Below, in pieces: positions 24,501-37,560 of a stretch of DNA of 64,000 bases. The position numbers and the translations under genes are program-made. This stretch comes from Caenorhabditis remanei (Eukaryota; Nematoda; Chromadorea; Rhabditida; Rhabditidae), in the NCBI RefSeq assembly GCF_010183535.1, contig NC_071333.1, forward strand, positions 10,600,587-10,664,586, written 5' to 3'. Positions within the stretch are counted from its first letter, which is position 1; the number at the start of each line of letters is the position of its first letter. The notes beneath the pieces were generated by a model. It was not told where the DNA came from and did no database searches. It saw only the letters and a program-made list of their open reading frames with translations.

Positions 24501-27500
24501 ATTAGAAGATGGAATATGTGTGACAGTAAGGTCATCCAAAAAGGACTTTAACGTGGTGCCGACTGTCATCGCTGGGTGGCAGGCGGCTGTATCTTCAGGT
24601 GTAATTATTGCACTTATCGAAATTCGAGCGCAAGATTGGTTTGGCGGTAATTGGGAAACCCCTTCCTTTCTTTTTCTTGGTTAGTCAAAACAATATTATT
24701 GTTTTGGTCCAAAACATCCGGTAGTATTCAAAGAAAGCAAAAAAGTGGAAATGAGAAAGTGTGATGTTGACCGAAAAGATATTTGGGTTGTGCTTGTTTT
24801 TTGGATAGGTAGTCGGTTCTCATTGACTCCGGAAAAAATAGGATTGCATAATAACAATGACTACAAGCTAGTTGAGAAAGAAAAAGAAAGTAAAGTGAAA
24901 GGAAAAAAGGTGGGAGAATATAAAAATTGAATTGGAACCCCATAATGCTCGAGAGAAATGAGAAATGGGGAGAAAGGAGAAAACTATAAAAATATCGTTA
25001 GAATCGCGTGGGTCCGTCAACTTTTTTTTGTTTCCTCTCAGATTTCATAGCAAACGGATTCGAAAGTTTCAAATCAAAAAAAAAGTAAATGAGTATCGTA
25101 TTCAGGACAAATCGAAAGTCGTCTTTTTTTTGAGAAATAGTGACCGGAAAGACATGTCATTTCTATTGTTGTCAAGAAAAAAGAGGCAGTAGCGGTGTGT
25201 TCATCTCAAATTCCCTTAGCGTCTTCTATTCAGAAAAAAAGAACCAAGTATAGTTCATGAAAGATTTAGAAGCGAAAAAGTCAAAATTCAAGACTCGCAC
25301 ACACCGGAACCGGAGAAAGAAGTGAGAGTAGTCGTATATCTGGGCAACAAGTACTAATGAGAATAGACAGGTACGCTCGACTGGATGCATAGAAACTGAT
25401 CAGGTGGCAGGATCTAAATCCGAAAATCCGAAAATGAGCCTACAAGATGAATGGACGGGGCCAAAGACCGTCCTCTTCTATTGAGAAGGCAACTTGTCAA
25501 TTGTCAAGTGAGCAGACAGAGTGAAAAATCACGCGCATCTGGCTTTTAACGGGGTGCGTTGAAGAAGAGGAACGTGTGAATATGGTATATGAAGATGAGG
25601 TCTCAAGCTGTCCTAATGGTTACTAGCTCAGGAATTGACATTGGGAAAATGAGGAGAAGGCGATAAATCATCTCAAGTAAGAGGTTAGATTTTGATTAAT
25701 TTATGAAGTGATGGAATTGGAGAAGCAAGCATGTGGGAGGAAGAAAACGGAATGAATTTGGAAATGACCTCTCACTGATTTTCGAAATGAGAGATGATGT
25801 TGTTTTTTTCAGAAAAAAAAAAGAGTAGAAAAAGCAAACGATACGATGATTACCTGAGGACAGGTGTTCACGCAAGATTGGAATGAAATTCATGGAAATT
25901 GACAACCTTCAATGCCACTTTTTGCCCTCTATCCCCCTACTCTTTCCCTCGATTTTTTGAAAGGTGAGGAAGGAACATACGAGAAACTTGTCTCAGAAAA
26001 ATGGGAAAAAAACGAAAAAGGTGCGCAATACGCATACATAAAAGAGACCTGGTGATGTCTTAATTCATACATAAATTTTCTCCCCTTTTCTACACATTTT
26101 AGTGTTTCCGATGAAGTCGTCGTTTTATGACTCCAAACAAAAACCCTCAATGTGGGAATAATTTATGCATCTCCTTTTTATCGTTTACCCTCTCTCTCCT
26201 TTTCTTATGCTTGTTTCGAAACAAGCATATCTGTTTTTAGACAAAAATAGGAAGAACCGGTCTGAAACCAGTATAGAAAAATTTGTGGGGAAGTAAGAAG
26301 TAGTAGGGTAGTTAATGAAGTATGAAAAGTGACATGAAAGCAAAAGCTTTTGAAAAAATAGGCATCTGACTAGATGTGAACTATACGATTTCAGAATGGA
26401 ACAGTAGAAATGGAAAGCAATTCGGTTGCGTTGTTTTGTTTATCCTCTCGCCTCGGATAGCTACTACCTATAGATGTTTAGTGTGAAATGGATTAGTGAT
26501 GGGGTGGTGGACTGGTGGCAGGATATATATGGACTATTGGAAGGGAAGACCTTCTAAGGCTTCTCTATTCAAAACCAAACAGAGTGGAAATACGGAGAAA
26601 AGGGACTTCTTTCTACACACCGATTGCTTTTTTCCTTTTCTCGTTTTTAACTCAATTATTCTGAATATCCCTGTATGGTGTTAGTCGGGGGACCTACAAG
26701 GTCACATAATCGGATTGTTAGTTTTTTTTTACAATCATCCCTGTTTAAATCGATAAAACTGAGAATGGAGAGTGGGTTTGAACTATAAAACATGAAATAT
26801 GACTTCTCGATGGCACGCTAAATAAGATGGAGGTCCTCAATACTCTCAAAATTCTCAAAACGAAACACGCAAAAAGTAGAATTTTCAATTGGCATGCAAC
26901 AACACAACTGCCTTCACCCTAAATAGAAACAATGAAATGGGATGAGAGACCGAAGTCGCTGGGGCCAAAATGTCTGCGTGGATGGGTTTTGAAACAAGTT
27001 ATGCTAATCAACTGCGGGCAAGATTTCAATCTTTTGCTCTTTTTGAGAACTTTTTTCAAATCCAAAAGTGTATTTTTGAAAACTAACCTTTAGTTGTGAC
27101 TTTCAAAGTAGCCTTGCTCAACGAGCTACCAGCAGAATTCATTCCAGCACAGACGTAAGCACCTTCATCAACCTGGCGAACTTCTTCGATAGTCAAAGTA
27201 CCAGTTGGAGACACCTTGGTTCTTCCATCAGCTGACACATAGCTCGGGAAGAGAAGATCTTGTTGTCCTTCTTTGCTCCAGAAGTATGCAGGACTTGGCT
27301 GTCCAATCAGAGCACATTCGAATGTTGCAGTGCTACCGGCTGGGACTGATTGATCGCTTGGCTTTGTTTGGAACGATGGAGGTGCTTGAACACGGAGATG
27401 TGCAGATGCTTCCAGAGTTCCAGCTGGATTCCGAGCATAACAAACGTATTCTCCTTCATCGGATGCTTGTACTCTAAGAAAAACAATACATGGGTAATTG

Positions 27501-30500
27501 TTATTAATATTTTATCCCCATTTGCCTAAAACTCATTTGCCTACTCTTTCCTATCGTGTTTTCAGAAACAGATCATAAATAATATGTAGATCTCCGCAAA
27601 CGGTTATTAGATTATGTCTCTCTCGGGTGTCCTTTAAAGATAAAAGTAAATCCAGGATTTGATGAGATGAGATAACACCTCCGTTCCCGACACTTTCTCT
27701 TTATTACCTCTCTATTCTCAATCCTCGATTGTCTTTTGCAATGTAAGCACGTGTTACGGGCATCGGCTCGTTTTTACGTTTCCAGGTGATTTGTGGTTGA
27801 GGATCTCCGGTTACTCGACAATCAAACAGTACTGCTGCTCCGACGTCGACAGTCATGTCCTTGGGTTCTTGCTGCAAAATAACGCAACTAATTATCAAAT
27901 TAAGACTGAATTCTCATTTTCTTTTTTCTTTTTGAGAAAGAATTTTGGAAAATCCCTCGTCATTTATTTTTCGATCGTCTTCTCATATTGCAATGAGACC
28001 CTTTTATTCTTTGTGAACAATGAAATCAAATGACCTTGTGGCCGATTTAGATTAATTCCCAAAATGCTATCGTTTCGGAAACCTACCTCAAACTTTGGTT
28101 TCTCAAAAACGCTCAATCTTGCCGGATTGGATACACGTTCTCCGACCATGTTATTGGCAACACATTGATAGGTACCGGAATCACTTCGATCAACTGGATC
28201 AATGATGAGATTACCATCCGAATGGAGTGTATATCGTGGCATGTCTTGGATTCGGAGTTCTTTGTCATCCTTCCTCCAACTGACTACAGGTTCAGGGAAT
28301 CCACGTGGAGGGCTGCATTCCAGGACTGCCATTTCTCCTCCGAGAGCCTGAAAAATGAGGCTTTCTTATTTTGTAACAAAATTTTATCGATTCAAATAAC
28401 TATAGAGGAAATCAAAAGACTTACTTGAACAGTTCTTGGCCGTACTCTAAAATCTTCTCGAAGCATGGCTAATCTTAACGATCCTTCATTCGATTTTACT
28501 TCACCGTGCTCATTACTGGCCATACAGTAGTATGCTCCAGCATCACTGTCTTTTCCGTTTTTTCCACTGTTCACTTTCAGAAGAAACAGTGATCCGGTGT
28601 CCAGTACTATCCGATGACTATTAACTTGCTCCTTATTCGTTATTACAGGTTGTCCGTCTTTGTACCAGGTGATTTTGGCGGATGATGGTTTTGCACCACA
28701 GTTGAGTGTTGCTGGAGAGCCTCTGGAGACAACGACATCAAGTGGGTGTTCGATTATCACAGGTGCAAGGTTTGAGGAATCTGAAATTAAATTAATTAAA
28801 TATGGTGAACAATATTCATTCCCTGAAATTCTTGTGAACCCAAGGTGTCAATTTTCTCCTATTATTTTTCCCTATTATTTTTCTTTTCTTCCCATCCACA
28901 CATTTTCCAATATATCACAAAAAGTGATTTTATCCGTCTTGACAATCTAAATAAGAAAAGAAACGTGTCAAAGTGCATTAAATCAATCTGACCGGTCCGG
29001 CACGCGCGCGCGATTCTGTCACAGCTGTATTATGGCGATGAAATGAACACCTTCCCTCCTCTTTCTGGTAGTGTGAGATTTCGTCCTTGGAAGGAGATAA
29101 TAAACTGGATGACGCTACAGAGATCTGATGAATCAGTGAAGATACTTTCATGAAAATTTATGTGTGTTCAAACACCCAGATAGCCAATCTCGACATGTTT
29201 ATTGGTGGGACCCGTTACGTAAGAAGTGGTTACCATTGACCTTGGTCCAATATACGGATTACCAAGCATAACCATCAATTACCCTTTCACCCGCTTGGAT
29301 ATAAAAATCTATTCCAAGCCGTTTTGTATAGTGGGCTTCTTGTTTTTGGCAAACCCTCTCCGTTGACCATCAAAAGACACTCTTCAGAATGTACTTAATG
29401 AAAATTTCAGCACCCGACACGACATGTTTTCTTCATCTCAAGTGAATGGGGTTACTAGCCAACACTGACTATTGTTGTTTACTAGCACAATTCATTTGCT
29501 AATAAGCCAGCGTGTGTTGTTAGATTTCTTGGCCTTTCAATCAATTAGAGGACTCTTCCGGAATTGACCACCCAATTAGACATGTCCGGCCCTTTCGCCT
29601 CTTTTCACCTTTTCACTCAATTCTAACCTGGCATGTCAAAATGTGAGAGTAAACTATCCATGAACCAATGTTTTGTACTTTCTACAGTCTAATGGTCGTG
29701 TTAACCTTCAAAATAGTCTTTTGTCGTTTTTCCCCCGTTGGAACCTATCCGTTGGTGTGAAAAACAAAACACAAAGAGCTAGATGATGCATCTTGTCAGC
29801 ACCCAATTTCACAATTCCCTCGTCATTCTTTCGCAACATTCGGTGGTGTTGAAAGCTTAACGATCCTACTTTGGCAACTCCTTCTGGTAAAACATGAGAA
29901 GCGACAGAATTGATGGTGGGCGCCAACAGCTCATTAATAACCAGCGGCTAGTCTCTGGAGAATTTCAAAAGCGTTGCAAGTCAAATATCCATCGCGCACT
30001 CATCTACACTCATCTCCAACCAACCTTATGCTAATGATTGACTTTCTAAAATGAAAAGAGAATGGAGAAAGCTGATGAAGACTCAAAGTTTCCTTGCATA
30101 TTGAAATAGCTAGAGTCTATGAATTTGTTTTAAAGGACATGTGAGCTTGTGGACACTGGCAGAACAATCTGCTTCATTTGTCACTTTGCTAAATGTCCTA
30201 AATGACTTGCACATTGAGTACGGAACAAGACAAATAACGAAAAGCTGCGGGGGGTCGATGGGTTCCGTCTCCTTCGTTTCTATCCAAATGTTTCTTATTT
30301 TTTCATTTCAAATTACACTCTCACTGCCTCGCCGACCGAACAAAAGAGAGTTATTGTTTTAAAAGATTAGCATTACAATGACGAATACTTGAGAACGGAG
30401 TCGTACCATGCCTCATTGAAAAGAAAGAACGTCCCTTTCCTTTTCACTCTCATTTTCTACATTTGGGTCCATTGTTTTCTCAACATTACCACCCAAAAGC

Positions 30501-31042
30501 GGACGGACGGACATGCTCGACGAAAAAGGGCAGATGGCAGCGCCCAGAACGATAATCGAATCTTTTTACACTATAGTCGGCAAACGAGCTGACAACCCAA
30601 AGAGAACCCACTTTTGGTTCTCGAAATGAAGAGTCATGACTAATAGTGTGTGTGTGCTGAAGAAGAAGAAAGAGCATTTTCGTTTTCCAAGATGGCGGGC
30701 ATCAGTGTCTTTCCGCTTTGTGCTCTCACTCAATCTTTTCTTTAATCGAGGTCCAAGGTTTCTGTCAGTCGACAAGAAGAACAATGACGGGAAACATGAG
30801 AAATAGTGAAGCAAACCTAATACGCTTAGTTGGCTTTAAAAAAACTACCCAAGTAGATCAAATGGCTTTGCTCATCAGAAAGCAGACTTTTTTTACAAAG
30901 AAACTCGACACCGTGGTTTCTTTTTGAATGTCAAAATATTTAGGTTTTAAAATGAGAAAAAAAACTAACCTTCGCAAACAGTGAAGATTACTGTATGTAA
31001 TACCAGTATGATACTGCATAACTGCCCTTTTCGATTGAACAT
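18531..31042 (-). CDS. sax-3: SAX-3/Robo axon-guidance receptor (1267 aa, 12 exons)
   Basis: Minus-strand exons are 30970-31042, 28425-28780, 28087-28347, 27708-27871, 27088-27473, 21254-21470, 20405-21198, 20062-20349, 19271-20013, 19021-19155, 18663-18972 and 18531-18607; all phases match. The product has a signal peptide (1-24), five immunoglobulin domains (about 30-510), three fibronectin III domains (about 535-845), one membrane span (about 874-895) and a long cytoplasmic tail. The tail has Robo-type conserved motifs: a tyrosine motif HYHYAQLTGG, VPPEPPARYA and a polyproline FIPPPPTAPPPPGG. Robo receptors bind Slit and steer axons and migrating cells. Length is close to the C. elegans protein. 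An in-frame TAA precedes the ATG, and the leader exon starts after a TTTTTTTGCAG acceptor at 31125/31126. Intron 1 is 2.2 kb and intron 5 is 5.6 kb, so internal promoters are plausible. Confidence 0.97.
21949..22015 (-). other. sax-3: Candidate alternative first exon of sax-3 (signal-peptide exon)
   Basis: Within the 5.6-kb intron, only about 480 bp before exon 6, the minus strand shows a TACATTTTAG acceptor, a 21-nt leader and an ATG. A 67-nt open segment follows, encoding the hydrophobic signal-like MIFGSVFSLTSALMCVNG, and ends at a GTGAGTTT donor. It leaves one extra base, exactly the phase exon 6 needs. Joined, it would give a secretory-pathway receptor of about 876 residues with Ig5, the three FnIII domains, the membrane span and the full tail, but lacking Ig1-4. 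Ig1-2 are the Slit-binding part of Robo proteins. The structure is read directly; its use is inference. Confidence 0.6.
22038..27087. other. Remainder of large sax-3 intron 5
   Basis: About 5 kb of intron with no supported gene on either strand. It contains polypurine/polypyrimidine tracts and short chance open frames. It probably carries regulatory elements, including whatever drives the alternative first exon at 21949-22015. Confidence 0.5.
28781..30969. other. sax-3 intron 1
   Basis: A 2.2-kb intron between the signal-peptide exon and the Ig1 exon. I see no embedded gene. A (CG)5 run occurs at 29003-29012, unusual in this AT-rich DNA. Confidence 0.6.
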
Positions 31043-32423
31043 GGTCTTGTTTTATTCAATCTGTGTCCAATTTCGACGGCAGCATCTAATTGTGGCGGTG
31101 TTCTGAATTTCCAGTTGGGAGACACCTGCAAAAAAACACAAAAGTAATCAAAGTTATTGGCGGTTTAAGAGGGGCGGATTGCGCACGGAGGGAAAACAAG
31201 ACAAAATAGGTGATGGGAAGGGCGAAAAAGAGGCGAAAAAGCGTGGCCCTTGGTGTAATCATTCATCTTTGCGAGGGTGACACTCGGGAGAATAGATTTA
31301 GGAAAAAAGGAAAGAGACAAAATGGGCAAAGTAATTGAAAAGTTGACGAGCGTCGTCGTTTTCAAGATGCGCCTAAGACGAATTGCGACGTTTTTGCGGC
31401 CATTTTTCGGCGACGACCAAGAGATTCGGACGGAAGCTGGTCCAAAATTGGACCAGAGCCCCCACCATCTTGTCGAATGAACAAATTCAGTCCCGTGCGC
31501 AGAAGATGTAAGATGAAGACGACGGACAAAAATGCACGGGAGGCAAAAGTAGGCGGCAGAAAGAAAAAAACGAGGATGAAAAGTTAGAAACAGAGTGAGG
31601 CTGGTCGAAGATGACACGCAGAAGGATGAAGGATGGATAGAGAAGATGAAAGGACATGAACAAGTATATGTGGTGGTGTTGAGGTTGCGATTAGGCCCCT
31701 CAAAATTGACTTTCAAAGATTTTAATTCGATAAAATGGTTTTTTTTGCATTTTACACACCAAAACTTCTTCTAAAAAATATCTTCGAGCTTTTCGCTCCT
31801 ATTTTAATCTAAGAAAGTGGCGCAAAACATGAGGGATAGCTGTGAAAGATTTGAAATTGGAAGGTCCAATGTACTCCCATTGAATAACGATCGTTTAGAG
31901 AGTAAAGAGGGGGAGATGAGAATAGAGAGACGCAGACGGTTCGAGGGACAATATCCTTAAGGTGAGAGGGGTGTGCATTGAGAGGAAATGAACGGAGTGT
32001 CGCGTTATCGATTTCTTGACCGCTTGCGTTGTGGGAAAATGAAAGAAAATATCTGGATAGACCTATGATAAGATATGAAAGATAAAGGAATCCTATTTTT
32101 TTCTACTGCAATAATGAAACAAAAAGTTTTGAGAAACAGGGTTTTAGGCTGCTCTTCAGCATAAGGGCGGTTTTGCGCAACTCATTATTGTCAGATAAAT
32201 AACATAAATAAATTCGTCAAGAGCGACGATGACGGATGTATAAATGTGCATGTGAAGGGCTCGATACGGAACCAAGCTGCGTGTAGAATAAGGGTAAAAT
32301 AAGGGGACCGAGGGCTATATAGGCTGTCCCTGGTTAAGTAATTATTCCAATTCGTGACCGGCCCCGCGTTCCTCTCTCTTTCCCCCCGACTACCCGTTCA
32401 TTAGCTCCATTGTGGACCGAACC

Positions 32424-32479
32424 TATGACAGGGACCTCCACAAGAAAAAGGAGGAGAAGGAGAACCCGGCCCTGTCATA
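32424..32479. repeat. Perfect 10-bp inverted repeat
   Basis: TATGACAGGG at 32424-32433 and its complement CCCTGTCATA at 32470-32479 flank a purine-rich 36-nt loop. It could fold as a hairpin or be a paired protein-binding site. It lies upstream of sax-3. Confidence 0.35.
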
Positions 32480-35400
32480 CAACATCTGTCGTGTTGTTGT
32501 CAATGAGCAATAGTTACACTTGTAGTGGAACTAATAAAATTCGGTGAAACGGAGAGGTGTATTTTTATATTCTCGGTCTTCTGCGGGAAACAAATTCTGC
32601 GAGAATCGAACGACAGAAAACAAGTGGTCAGGAAGTGACCATCAATTCAGGAATCTGTTATAATTGAAAGGAAAAGTGTGGGGATAAGAGAGGAAGCTGG
32701 ACAATAAAGTTTATGACACTTTACAAAGTGCATATGTTCTTTGAGGAAGGATCACCAATATTTTTTCGCGCATTTTTCTTTCTTATAGAATTGCTGTCTG
32801 ATTTATCCAGAAAAAAAAGTGGCGCAAAGAAAAAATGCAAAGAAACGTCTGATGAGATGGGAATGTCAACCAGAAGTGCAATCAAATTGTGGTCCGCCAC
32901 AATTCGTCAAAGCACAGGACACCTGCTCGACCGGACGATGGGTCGATGGTGTGAAAAATGAGGATTGGAATGAGAAATGGAAACGGCACTGAATGAAATC
33001 AAATGTGGGACGCCGTGGTGCGCCAAATAGATTCGGACCTCTATTATCCAAGATTTTAGTTGTCGGAAACGGTATCATCAGCTGGATTATGTAAATTTTG
33101 GGAGTTTATTTTGTTAGTCTGGCGTAGATCTTAGATCTAAGTACTTCGGAAAGAAATATGAGAAAGGTGCGTGCGAGTCTTATGAGAAAAAGTTGTGGCA
33201 AGCAAAGAATATGAAAGGAGTGAATAAAAAATCGGTTTCTACAGCAAGGCTACTGCTAGACATTTCATCAACTCCTATTTTCTAGAAAATATGTTTACCT
33301 TCCTAATAAGTAATTCAATACGAGATGCTGGTGGGTTGTCACAACGAAAAACATTTGTTGTTGGTTATTGAAAAATTAGAATACAAAATGTCGCTTTGCA
33401 TCTTCTTCACAACATCTTGCGTATCAGAATGAACCGGAAAACAGAAAATAGAAACACACATGTTTTCCGAATTTTTTCTCCGAGTTCTCGTGTTTTTTGT
33501 GCCGAGGCAATTGCACACGGGTTTTATTATTTTTGAGACTTTGCTCCAACATCAGCTCGGTAAAAAAGTAAAAAGCAGATGAAAGGATCCGAATGACTTG
33601 GACGGATGATATGCATAATGCATCTGTTTTCAGAATAAGATGAAATTGATGAAAACGGAAACCCGACGAGAATTCAGGGGTACTGGTTGGGTGGGCTCTC
33701 AATAAATGAATACAAAATGGAAGAAAAGAGTAGAGAAGTGGAAAAAGGGGAGAAGAAGGGTATGAAGAAAAGGAGAAACTCAAATTGAAGTATGAAGAAA
33801 CGGAAAGAGGTCTTCGAACTAGGAAGTGGGATGGATGGAACGGAGAATTCTTTGAATGGAAGTGGAGCACGAGCCAACGTGTCCGGAGTCTGGATGCAGG
33901 CACCATCCTTCTTCTTAAATTGGTTTACCTTCAAATAGAATTATGAGTAACGGCTACTGACGACGGGAGAGGAGAAACATGGACGGGAGGACAAAAGCAA
34001 ATGACAGCATGATGTACTACAGCTTCAGAACAAATTTGTTACGGAGCCGGGAAGCGGAGAAGAAGAGGGAATGCAAAAAGGTCCCATTGTTAGTACGTAC
34101 GCTTTTCCTTACGTCGTCGCGCCCCGCAATGACATAAAGAAAGTAGTGGCAAAAAAGAAAGAAACACGAGAATAGACACAAGGATGAATGATACTTGCTG
34201 AGCGTGGTTAATAGCCCTCTGAGCAGTGTTGCCATACATATACACTTGGTGCTCATCTTAAGAAAAAACGTCAACAAAACACAAAAAAAGTTGCTTTTAG
34301 TTAGGTTTTGTAGCGTACGAGCTTCTTGACTTAAAGAATAGAGTATGGGTCTTTAGTCATATAGAAAGGAAGACGGCCATGGAAAACAATTTCCTTTTTC
34401 CATTTTCTCCTCGTCAACCCAGTTCATAACGTAAGACTCAAGAAGTTGATGAAAGCTTGAGTCTTTTGAAAAACCAGGAAAAACTCAAAGAACCAAAAAG
34501 CTTAGGAATCATGAAGAATGCAAAGAAACTGTATTACTTTTATAATATTCTTTAAAAACCTAAAAACTAACTATGAATCTTAGAGCAAAAAAAAAGACAA
34601 CGAATTCGTTGTTTGTATTTGGGGTGAAGAAAAGTGGGAGCTAAGAGAACTTGCGAATGGACGCTTCATCTTCTGGCTCGGACCCATAGCACATTTTGCC
34701 CCCACGGACATACGTTCATTTATCAAATGGCTAAGTGCGTTTCGCCTTCATGTCACCAAGTCATGCAACCCGCCACCCAGCGAAAGAACACAAAACTTGA
34801 ACGGGTTTAATGAGGTGTTGTGTAGATCGAGATAAGAAAAGAGGGAGACGGTAAATTTTTGTATCTGTCTAATCACTAATGGGTTGACGGTAAAATGGAG
34901 GTGTGAACGTAACACTAAAAGCTTTTTCATTTTTGGAGAAACTCGAACACTATGGGAACCAGAAAAAAACTTGAAAACCACCAAGAAAAAAACGAAAATA
35001 GTACTCGGACTAAATACTTCACAAGTGAAATCGCAAAATTGTCAGTAAAAAAGAAGAAGAATGTGAAGACAGCTCAAAATGGGATGAGACAGCGACTGCA
35101 CAATAACAGAAATGAGACGGATGGCATGAAGAAAAGTGAAGAAAAAAGAAGAAGCGAACACTACTTATTCACTAAAGCTCTTGCTGAGAATGGCAGTGCT
35201 AAATGCTTCTTCTTCTTCTTTGTTTTTGCCTTTCAAGTCGAGAGTGACTTCACATAAAAATTGGGAATCTATTCAAATGGAATTAATGTACTTGTTCCGT
35301 CACCCAAGTAGGAAGTTCTAATGTTCTCAGAAAGTGAATCGGTTGGAGGAGTGACATAAGGGGGCCAACGGCAATGGAGATGCTAACGAGCGATAAACGA

Positions 35401-37453
35401 ATTTTGTGCGTCAAGGAGACGAAGACACTGTGTAAACCATCGTCGCCGTCCTCGTCGACAGGCAGATGGCCAACAATTCAGAGCAAAGGGTGACAATTCA
35501 ATTCATCATGATTTTTGTCGAAATAGCGGAGAAATCTTCGTTTCATCGACAGTTTCAGTGTGGTAGGGCATAACGTTCTTATCTACAACCAAAAACCAGA
35601 AAAAAGTGAGCACTGTCTATATTAAACACACAAACCATTGCTGTAGCTGATAAGATCTCCACATTAGTTATTATTGACAGGTACATGAAGTCCTTTTAGT
35701 GCTTGCCGACAAGTAATTAGGACGGATTAGTTAAAAAAAAGTAATGTATCACAGATTGATTGTCAGTCAGATAGATTCTGATTAATCAAATGTTTCACTA
35801 TTCCAATATTATTGAATAGATTGAGAAACCAGACTGGCCAACGGATTTGAATTACTAATTAATTGAAAACACGAAAAGGACATTGTAAAAAGTTCATCAG
35901 TATTGTACAGAATCTGGTTTACTGACTAATTAAACTTTGTTTCATAACTATCAAACGTTTTCCATTGAAAAGAAAAGACAATGTTTTCAAAGTTGTTAGT
36001 TCTGAATTGCTGAAGAGCTTTGAAGGAAATTACTGTGAATTATAAGTTAGAAAAAAACAGTCCCCTGGTCAATTCCATTTGCTAGACGGTTCTATCATTT
36101 TTGTTAATTACTAACTGATAAATAATACTGAGTTTAGAATGAATCAATTTTTGGGAAAGTTTACAATCAGCTTTAAACTAAGTGAGAAATGGTGACAATT
36201 GAAAACAATAAAAACTGTTTGTGGACAGCACAAAAGGCCGGGTGAGAAATTGAATGGATAGGTTGTGCAAAAAAGGAATAGCGAACGGTAATACACAACA
36301 ATCAGTCAAGTGAAGGGCAGACCGCACATAGACACACATTGAGTGAGATAGAGGGGGAGAGATGGAATACAAGGTGAATCAAAGAAGAGAGAGAGAGAGG
36401 GAGAGCAGCAAAGGGTGGTCACAGAATGAGTAGCCTCACAGTGAATGAGTGAGCGAGCGGTGAGGCGAGGTAACTAGCGCGCTCGATTGCGCAGAGTTGA
36501 ACACACGCAAGGTCGGTGGCAGAATTGGTCGATAAGTGACCCTTGGTGTGTTCCGCATCCATATTTCCCTCTATTCCTCTTCCCCCTCTATCCCACCACT
36601 CCGACGGGTTTTCCGCGCGTATCATCGTTGATCTGATGAATGCACCAGACTGTGCGAATTGAACAAACGGAGGAAATACGGGAGGTATAGCATCAGATTG
36701 GGTGAAGACAACAGACAACACCTTTTTGCCAAAATAAAACCAGAATACTACTACTACTGCTACCTGCTACTGAAGACGAAGTCATAGTCATCGTCGTGAC
36801 GGATCATTTAGAAACCGAAACTTCCTTCCATTGTTTGGATAATTTCAATGCATTGCATTTTGAAGGTTTTGCAGTCAGGTGGAATAGTTTTAATTGGCTG
36901 CTAGAACGTTGAATGGTGTTTGTTTGTTTGGACAAGCAGGAAGAAAAGTTTGTATGGAACGGCAGAGTGACTCTGAGTATACATGGAAAGATGATATGCA
37001 CTGGTGCCATGCCATTAAAAGCGTTCAGCTATTCTGAAGTCACTGAAGTCAAGGAATGGCACTCAAGTAATGAAAATGGGAGGAATGAAGTATGTAGTGA
37101 GATCTAGATCTAGCATGAGGACATTCAAATAAAGAAGCACTCAGTAATATTACGAATAGACTTTTTCAAATCGGCCACACAATTCTTGATCACTACACTA
37201 ATAATAACTATAAGAAATTCCTATTCAAAAAGTCGGTCTTGTCAAACTGGAGTACAAGTCTATAAAGCAAACCGTGTGTTTACCAATACACATTTTTATA
37301 AAAGCATACATAACAAAATGACCGCAAACGTTCAAAAAGTAAAGCGGCAATGCACAAAAACAGAAAAAGGCTGAGTAATCACGGTGAGCAAGATAGTACT
37401 GACGGGTAACCTGATTAGATACTATACCAATAGTGATTGCGAAACGCGCTTAC

Positions 37454-37560
37454 CTGACTTAAGTCGTTCACTTTGACGACCTTTTTTTCTGATTCACTGT
37501 CTTTGTCCCGCGTGTGTGTGATAGAAGTCGTTTGAATTTGAGTGATGGATAACGGCGGCT
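37454..37560 (-). promoter_or_regulatory. Candidate noncoding 5' exon of sax-3 (upper limit approximate)
   Basis: On the minus strand the segment ends in TTAAGTCAG followed by GTAAGC, a near-perfect donor, and contains no ATG over its last 100 nt. The next strong minus-strand acceptor that leads into a leader is at 31126, just before the sax-3 ATG. This suggests a 6.3-kb 5' intron. The start of this exon cannot be seen. Trans-splicing at 31126 is the alternative. Confidence 0.35.

Noticed and set aside
31165..31716. 183-codon minus-strand frame upstream of sax-3
   Set aside because: Ser/Phe/Leu-rich reading of a polypurine tract; no domain or splice support.
32713..33078. Overlapping frames on both strands, one reading a Cys-containing peptide (SNCGPPQFVKAQDTCS)
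   Set aside because: Peptide looks natural but has no signal peptide, splice sites or neighbouring exons that fit.
33424..33906. 160-codon minus-strand frame
   Set aside because: Complement of a GAA/GGA-rich tract giving Phe/Ser/Pro-rich low-complexity peptide; not gene-like.
36387..36412. GA-rich simple repeat near a possible promoter
   Set aside because: Short imperfect microsatellite; could be a GAGA-type element, but nothing more supports that.
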